A model generated the notes under the pieces. The model did not search any database and was not told where the DNA came from. It saw nothing but the letters and a program-made list of their open reading frames with translations. From assembly GCA_900556615.1 (NCBI GenBank), contig USPP01000063.1, positions 1 through 7,607 on the forward strand: a stretch of 7,607 nucleotides of DNA, read 5' to 3'. The translations under genes and the position numbers were made by a program. The stretch comes from an uncultured Eubacteriales bacterium (GTDB lineage Bacteria; Bacillota; Clostridia; Oscillospirales; CAG-272). This document shows positions 5,339-7,607 of this stretch, one piece after another (the first letter of the stretch is position 1; each line of letters opens with the position of its first letter).

Positions 5339-5820
5339 ATTAACTGTACCAACCTTTCTATGACATTTTCCGGATTCATTTCAGAATCGCAAAGCTTTTC
5401 CAATGTACCGTCAATAATAATTCGAAGTGTTTCTGTGTTCTTATCGTTATCATTTATAAACGCCGAAGAAATAGTTTCCCAAAGAGCATTGTTCTGTGTT
5501 GAGGTATAGGCATGTATGATGTCATTAAGGTTATATTTATTGAATATTTCACTCCGAATCATTTTCTTTGATTCATAATATAGCCACATTAAGTCAATTT
5601 TCAGAGTACTTTCATGTTTTCCAAGGATCATATCTACTTTTTTTCTTGCCTCGGAGTAGTATTTTTCATATATGGCTAAAGCAAGAGCTTCTTTTGTGGG
5701 GAAAAACTTATATACCGTTTTTTTGGATATTTTAAGCTTTTCGGCTAATGTGTCAACAGAAAATTTCAAGCCCTCGTCTTGAAGGCTCTTTATGGATTCA
5801 TATATTATTTTATCTTTCAT
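5335..5820 (-). CDS. TetR/AcrR family transcriptional regulator
   Basis: The 161-aa protein has an N-terminal TetR helix-turn-helix at ~5-50: FSVDTLAEKLKISKKTVYKF followed by FPTKEALALAIYEKYY. This is the family pattern of a helix, the KxxISKxTxYxxFxxKE turn and a connecting helix. The rest (~55-161) is the helical ligand-binding and dimerisation domain, somewhat shorter than the usual ~190 aa. ATG 5820 is the first start after an in-frame stop. The ribosome site is odd: AAAGGA lies 15 nt upstream, inside an inverted repeat that looks like an operator. The gene overlaps the antiporter fragment by 4 nt, so it probably repressed itself and the antiporter. Since the antiporter is destroyed, the regulator may have lost its only local target. 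The ligand is unknown. Confidence 0.9.
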   Translation of the reverse strand: MKDKIIYESIKSLQDEGLKFSVDTLAEKLKISKKTVYKFFPTKEALALAIYEKYYSEARKKVDMILGKHESTLKIDLMWLYYESKKMIRSEIFNKYNLNDIIHAYTSTQNNALWETISSAFINDNDKNTETLRIIIDGTLEKLCDSEMNPENVIERLVQLI

Positions 5821-5821
5821 G

Positions 5822-5857
5822 ATGGAAACAAATTATCCTTTTTTTGTTTCCATTATA
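5822..5857 (-). promoter_or_regulatory. Operator-like palindrome over the tetR promoter and ribosome site
   Basis: A perfect 11-bp inverted repeat, ATGGAAACAAA (5822-5832) and TTTGTTTCCAT (5843-5853), with a 10-nt spacer lies immediately upstream of the tetR start. It overlaps the minus-strand -10 TATAAT (5857-5852) and encloses the AAAGGA ribosome site, so a bound repressor would block transcription of its own gene. In RNA the same repeat would form a hairpin hiding the ribosome site. No good -35 is seen. An AGGAG followed closely by an ATG opens a 6-codon ORF (METKKG) within the palindrome. Confidence 0.7.
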
Positions 5858-5912
5858 CTCCTTTTCTTCTATGAAATCATGTCATATCTGTAAATATTCT
5901 GAATTAAAAGAA

Positions 5913-6088
5913 TTAAGGCAATACCGCCGGGTTTCTGATGGTACAGAAGCGCGGTCGTATTTTTCGTCAGACAATACCAATTGAGGAGGAGTACTTCTCT
6001 GCCGACAAAATTTGTGAAGGATGACGGGGAATTGCCCCGCAGGTGCATCATCAAGGCGCAAGCCGTGAGCTCGGCGGTATTACCTTAA
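5913..6088 (+). mobile_element. MITE-like element, copy 2 (176 bp)
   Basis: Ends 5913-5928 (TTAAGGCAATACCGCC) and 6073-6088 are inverted repeats matching at 15 of 16 positions, and TTAA flanks both sides. The internal sequence is related to the copy at 4975-5154 but inverted relative to it. There is an internal GC hairpin at 6025-6039 (CGGGG / CCCCG). A 61-codon minus-strand ORF within it is a by-product of the repeat and no gene. The right end lies only 12 nt from the terminator of the membrane protein gene, an intergenic position that breaks nothing. Confidence 0.75.
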
Positions 6089-6100
6089 TATTAGGGAAAC

Positions 6101-6134
6101 AAAAAACCTCCGTAAACAAATGTTTATACGGAGG
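6101..6134 (-). terminator. Rho-independent terminator of the acyltransferase/membrane-protein operon
   Basis: On the minus strand, CCTCCG (6134-6129) pairs with CGGAGG (6112-6107). After a 2-nt bulge, TAAAC pairs with GTTTA around the loop ATTT. A run of six T follows (6106-6101). It begins 24 nt after the TGA at 6158-6160. Confidence 0.9.
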
Positions 6135-6157
6135 ACGAAGGTAAGGAAACGGATAAC

Positions 6158-6856
6158 TCAGAAGAATAACTTTTTTTTCAGCGATTCTCTCAGTGGCTTA
6201 CAGATACCGATGACAATCAGCGTCATACCGATTATGAACAGGGCAGATAATGGATAGAGTGACCAGATAAACATTTTAACATTTGCAAAGGTCATGCACA
6301 TCAAATATTCTGCAAGAACAGAAAGACCTCCTGTGAGGATTAATGCACCGCCATATATAAACAATTCTCCTCCCTTTGTATACCTTGTGAGGGCTACGAC
6401 GGCGGTAGTTATCAGCGCGGCACCGCCGACGATCGGAAAGGCAAAGGATAAAAACCACTTTCCTCCGGTGGCATAGTTTATATAGAGCAGATACAGTCCG
6501 ACGGCGGCAAAATCGATAGGTATAAAAATCACCGGATTCGGTCTTTTAAACCATATGGGAAGAACAATTAAAATGTATAAAAGCAGCAGAGCTCCCGAAG
6601 CATAACCGGACCAGATCAGTTCTCCGTTTATCTTGAAATCACAGATAAGACAAAGCAGGAAGGGGAGAAGAAACAAAACGGTCAGAACAAACAGAATTCC
6701 GCTTTTAGAGGCATGTTCGGAGGATACTCCGGGGTAAGGCGGGTAGGGAGCGGGAGCAAGCTTTCTCGTTTCCCCCGGACAGATAACCTCCGTTCCGCAA
6801 AGCGGACATTTTTTCTCACTGTCGGCAAGCTCCACTCCGCATTTGACACAGTACAT
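6158..6856 (-). CDS. Zinc-ribbon polytopic membrane protein (DUF6320-like)
   Basis: The 232-aa protein opens with a zinc ribbon, MYCVKCGVELADSEKKCPLC, with ligands C3, C6, C17 and C20. A Pro-rich linker (35-43) follows, then about six membrane segments: ~52-73, 81-102, 108-127, 135-156, 165-186 and 196-218. It ends in a basic tail (RESLKKKLFF). ATG 6856 is chosen because AAAGGAG lies 9 nt upstream; an earlier start at 7063 would add 69 residues read from inside the preceding gene. It follows the acyltransferase-like gene by 19 nt and is closed by a strong terminator, so the two form an operon. The same pairing, as I recall it, is frequent in clostridia. This suggests a membrane partner for an acyl-transfer step, but its biochemical role is unknown. 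Confidence 0.8.
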   Translation of the reverse strand: MYCVKCGVELADSEKKCPLCGTEVICPGETRKLAPAPYPPYPGVSSEHASKSGILFVLTVLFLLPFLLCLICDFKINGELIWSGYASGALLLLYILIVLPIWFKRPNPVIFIPIDFAAVGLYLLYINYATGGKWFLSFAFPIVGGAALITTAVVALTRYTKGGELFIYGGALILTGGLSVLAEYLMCMTFANVKMFIWSLYPLSALFIIGMTLIVIGICKPLRESLKKKLFF

Positions 6857-6875
6857 GGATAAATGCTCCTTTCCA

Positions 6876-7607
6876 TTATATGACGCCGCGGTGTTCTTCG
6901 CGCTGGTTACTTTCGATAAGGATATGAAGTCCCTGTTTACGAAGAAAAGTGAAAAAGCGTCTTTCAAGCTCAGGTTCTTTGATATTTCTGATAAAATTGA
7001 TATACAGTTTTCCGCCGTAGGAACAGATTCCGCAGTTACAAGGAGATTTTGCTTGAACGCCAAGTACGAAATCGATTCGTTTTACAAATTTTGCAAGCTC
7101 GTCGGGAAGAGAGACAAGTCCGAGATTTGACATGCATATGCTTGATTTTTTCTCTCCCACGCAGTTATATACGAGCTTCATGGCAAAATTTTTGATAAAA
7201 AGCGGCATGATCCGAAGAAACGTAGATTGCTCCGATCTTACGTTTGTCGTGAATTTTGCCGACATTTTTTTCGGATTCAGTTCAAGAGCCATACTGTGAT
7301 GAATTACACTGACCATTTCTTCAAAGGTATAGTCTCCGAGCTTAGGGTTTATGCCGGGAGTGATATAAGAAGCGAAGTTCCGCATGGTGTCACTGTCAAA
7401 AAGCTTGCGTAGATTCACCGGTATAAGGATTCGAACAGACTCTCGTTTTTTCGGGTTTTTGACCTTTTCATTTTGTATATCGTAAATCGATTTCATCATC
7501 ACGGCGGCAAGGAATACCGTGAGCGTCGTTCCGTATGCTTTGGAGAGTTTGAGCGCTTCGGCAGTATCTATGATACCGGTAGTGACGTGCAGAAAGCCAT
7601 CCGGCTC
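6876..7607 (-). CDS. Condensation/alcohol-acetyltransferase-like protein, N-terminus off window
   Basis: The frame is open from the right edge to TAA at 6876, giving 243 residues. It begins EPDGFLHVTTGIIDTAEALK, then LSKAYGTTLTVFLAAVMMKS, typical of the start of the second half of CoA-dependent acyltransferase and condensation-domain folds. Then come VRILIPVNLRKLF (58-70), the NFASYITPGIN segment, SICMSNLGLVSLPDEL and FVLGVQAKSPCNCGICSYGG, ending with helices ELERRFFTFLRKQGL. The pattern fits the AATase/WS-DGAT-like clostridial family. The catalytic HHxxxDG motif would lie in the N-terminal half outside this window, so activity cannot be judged. An apparent ATG at 7502 is internal. It probably transfers an acyl group to an alcohol or lipid acceptor, together with the downstream membrane protein. 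Confidence 0.75.
   Translation of the reverse strand, partial: EPDGFLHVTTGIIDTAEALKLSKAYGTTLTVFLAAVMMKSIYDIQNEKVKNPKKRESVRILIPVNLRKLFDSDTMRNFASYITPGINPKLGDYTFEEMVSVIHHSMALELNPKKMSAKFTTNVRSEQSTFLRIMPLFIKNFAMKLVYNCVGEKKSSICMSNLGLVSLPDELAKFVKRIDFVLGVQAKSPCNCGICSYGGKLYINFIRNIKEPELERRFFTFLRKQGLHILIESNQREEHRGVI

Noticed and set aside
5869..6054. 61-codon minus-strand ORF
   Set aside because: It is almost wholly inside the MITE-like element at 5913-6088 and has no domain or ribosome site.
6857..7063. 69-residue N-terminal extension of the zinc-ribbon membrane protein
   Set aside because: It overlaps the acyltransferase-like gene in another frame; the ATG at 6856 has a good ribosome site and starts at the zinc ribbon.
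6843..7130. 95-codon plus-strand ORF
   Set aside because: It is antisense to the acyltransferase-like gene, with no ribosome site or family pattern.

Overview
The window reads as chromosomal DNA of a low-to-medium GC Gram-positive anaerobe. A Clostridia / Oscillospiraceae (Ruminococcus-like) source is most likely. Supporting signs are strong AGGAG-type ribosome sites, sigma-A promoters with TTGNNN-17-TATAAT spacing, an RNHCP-domain protein, a Cro/C1 regulator of the clostridial KWENGE type, and an acyltransferase-like gene beside a zinc-ribbon membrane protein. Every recognisable gene lies on the minus strand, so the natural reading order runs from high to low coordinates.

Layout in that order. 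(i) 7607-6101: the C-terminal part of a condensation/alcohol-acetyltransferase-like protein, a 232-aa zinc-ribbon polytopic membrane protein (DUF6320-like), and a strong intrinsic terminator. (ii) 6088-4975: a tetR-type gene with an operator-like palindrome, overlapping by 4 nt the first ~61 codons of a Kef/CPA2-type cation:proton antiporter. The antiporter is cut off by a short repeat element. This segment is flanked by two related MITE-like elements of about 180 and 176 bp in opposite orientation, sharing TTAAGGCAATACCGC ends. (iii) 4950-3234: a decayed Dam-associated restriction-modification-like cassette. It holds a consensus promoter, a small DNA-binding protein gene with an apparent 1-nt frameshift, a DNA adenine methylase that has lost its C-terminal part and carries an odd catalytic motif, and an intact 235-aa winged-helix plus nuclease-like protein. 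(iv) 3230-2557: AT-rich DNA with several coding-like but broken stretches, probably remnants of small genes. (v) 2430-1167: an RNHCP zinc-binding protein with its own consensus promoter, a 51-aa hydrophobic peptide and a 154-aa two-TM protein. (vi) 1140-700: an intergenic cluster of A/T hairpins sharing the core TTTTTTCAAAA. (vii) 681-1: the N-terminal 227 codons of a Cro/C1 regulator running off the left edge.

The most interesting part is 6088-3234. A regulator/antiporter unit was broken at a MITE boundary, and a Dam-linked cassette now lies directly beyond it. In that cassette the regulator and methylase look damaged while the nuclease-like gene remains open. If the nuclease were an ordinary GATC cutter this state should be lethal. 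It is therefore probably inactive, modification-dependent, not a nuclease, or protected by another methylase. A second candidate is the small hydrophobic peptide plus two-TM protein pair at 1931-1167, which has no assigned function that I recognise. No rRNA, tRNA, CRISPR array or complete transposase gene is visible.
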